NCBI GenBank assembly: GCA_017540915.1
Contig: JAFYAD010000117.1
Coordinates: forward strand, 1-6,540
Source: Lachnospiraceae bacterium
GTDB taxonomy: Bacteria > Bacillota_A > Clostridia > Lachnospirales > Lachnospiraceae
Direction of reading: 5' to 3'
Length of the DNA stretch: 6,540 nt
A program made the translations under genes and the position numbers. Positions 6,055 through 6,540 of this stretch are shown one piece after another. How positions within the stretch are numbered: position 1 is the stretch's first letter; each line of letters opens with the position of its first letter. The notes beneath the pieces are model-generated. The model searched no databases, had not been told where the DNA came from, and worked only from the letters and a program-made list of their open reading frames with translations.

Positions 6055-6079
6055 GGATTGTGAAAAAGCGAAACAATCC
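6055..6079 (+). terminator. Weak hairpin downstream of the FN3-TlpA gene
   Basis: GGATTGT at 6055-6061 and ACAATCC at 6073-6079 form a perfect 7-bp stem with an 11-nt loop, 10 nt after the stop codon. There is no immediate U tract, and the nearest T run is at 6095-6100. It may mark the end of a transcript or protect the 3' end, but it is not a clear intrinsic terminator. Nothing else is supported in the gap before 6139. Confidence 0.25.
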
Positions 6080-6138
6080 ATAAGTCACCTTCATGTTTTT
6101 AAATCATGTAATAAACCTTAGAAAGGAATACATCCGAT

Positions 6139-6540
6139 ATGAAAAAGACTGGTTTGTATATTGTGATAGTCGCCGTATGCATGAGTATTTTTGGCGTTGG
6201 CCATATGAGTGCAGTGTCAAAGGAAAAAACTGTTTGTTCCGATGCATCCGGTAAGTGCGTGACGACCGTTACCGTAGGGTTTGGAGACGGAGTGTCGGGC
6301 GAAACCGTTAATTACGGTGCGGAGTACACTGATGCATATTTTTCCCAAAATGGCAAAAAAGAGCAAAAACAGCTTGCGGTTCTGTCAATGCTGGCATCTG
6401 CGACATGTTATGACGGAGCACAGGCAGAAGATTTGATGGAGCAGTGCGGTTTCTCCGGGAAATACAAGGAAAATGCTGTGACTAAGGATGATAATGACTA
6501 TGTTTCGGACATTATTGGGCACAAAAAGCTGGACGTGTAC
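6139..6540 (+). CDS. Secreted protein, possible lipase family N-terminus (partial at the right edge)
   Basis: The frame is open from ATG 6139 to the last base, 134 codons without a stop, so the gene is cut by the window. AAAGGA at 6122-6127 is a plausible ribosome site, 11 nt upstream. The start MKKTGLYIVIVAVCMSIFGVG is a hydrophobic export signal. After a short region with a Cys33/Cys40 pair comes a soluble part with YFSQNGKKEQKQLAVLSMLA (about 67-86), then EDLMEQCGFSG (98-107) and SDIIGHKKLDVY (123-134). From memory this order resembles the N-terminal part of class-3 lipase-like alpha/beta-hydrolases in Lachnospiraceae, just before the strand that leads to the catalytic region. The catalytic serine motif (GxSxG) would lie outside the window, so the call is tentative. 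It could be an unrelated secreted protein. Linkage to the redox genes is not established. Confidence 0.5.
   Translation, partial: MKKTGLYIVIVAVCMSIFGVGHMSAVSKEKTVCSDASGKCVTTVTVGFGDGVSGETVNYGAEYTDAYFSQNGKKEQKQLAVLSMLASATCYDGAQAEDLMEQCGFSGKYKENAVTKDDNDYVSDIIGHKKLDVY

Overview
The window looks like a chromosomal segment of an anaerobic, low-to-moderate GC Firmicute, most likely of the Lachnospiraceae (Butyrivibrio/Roseburia-like). This is inferred from strong AGGAGG-type ribosome sites, Gram-positive lipoprotein and secretion signals, clostridial-type fibronectin III (FN3) and Big_2 modules, and a TlpA / CXXC-peptide / 4Fe-4S membrane protein cassette that I recall from Clostridia. All recognised genes lie on the + strand and none shows a frameshift.

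Layout: positions 1-214 hold an extended -10 promoter candidate and a leader of about 160 nt with several hairpins. Next comes a 905-residue secreted multidomain protein (215-2932): a beta-propeller-like N-terminus, a Big_2 Ig-like domain, a thioredoxin-fold domain with a single-cysteine CAKT active site, a Gly/Ser hexapeptide repeat linker and a C-terminal FN3 domain. After 30 nt follow three tightly packed genes: a TlpA-like thioredoxin lipoprotein with CGPC (2963-3568), a 48-residue membrane peptide ending in a CLEC motif (3570-3716, CD1871A-like), and a polytopic 4Fe-4S protein with an extra N-terminal cysteine cluster (3718-4611). The gaps between these three are 1 nt each. A small lipoprotein with a prealbumin-like domain follows (4652-5146), then a secreted or lipid-anchored FN3-TlpA fusion with WCPPC (5241-6044). 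The start of a secreted protein, perhaps of the class-3 lipase family, runs off the right edge (6139-6540).

Working model (inference): the locus encodes an extracytoplasmic thiol-redox system. The 4Fe-4S membrane protein would pass electrons outward, the CLEC peptide could act as a small membrane thiol relay, and the two TlpA-type proteins would be the outward-facing oxidoreductases. The large protein carries a thioredoxin fold without the resolving cysteine and so may bind, sense or scaffold rather than catalyse. No CcdA/DsbD-type transporter is visible here. The substrates of the system cannot be read from the sequence.
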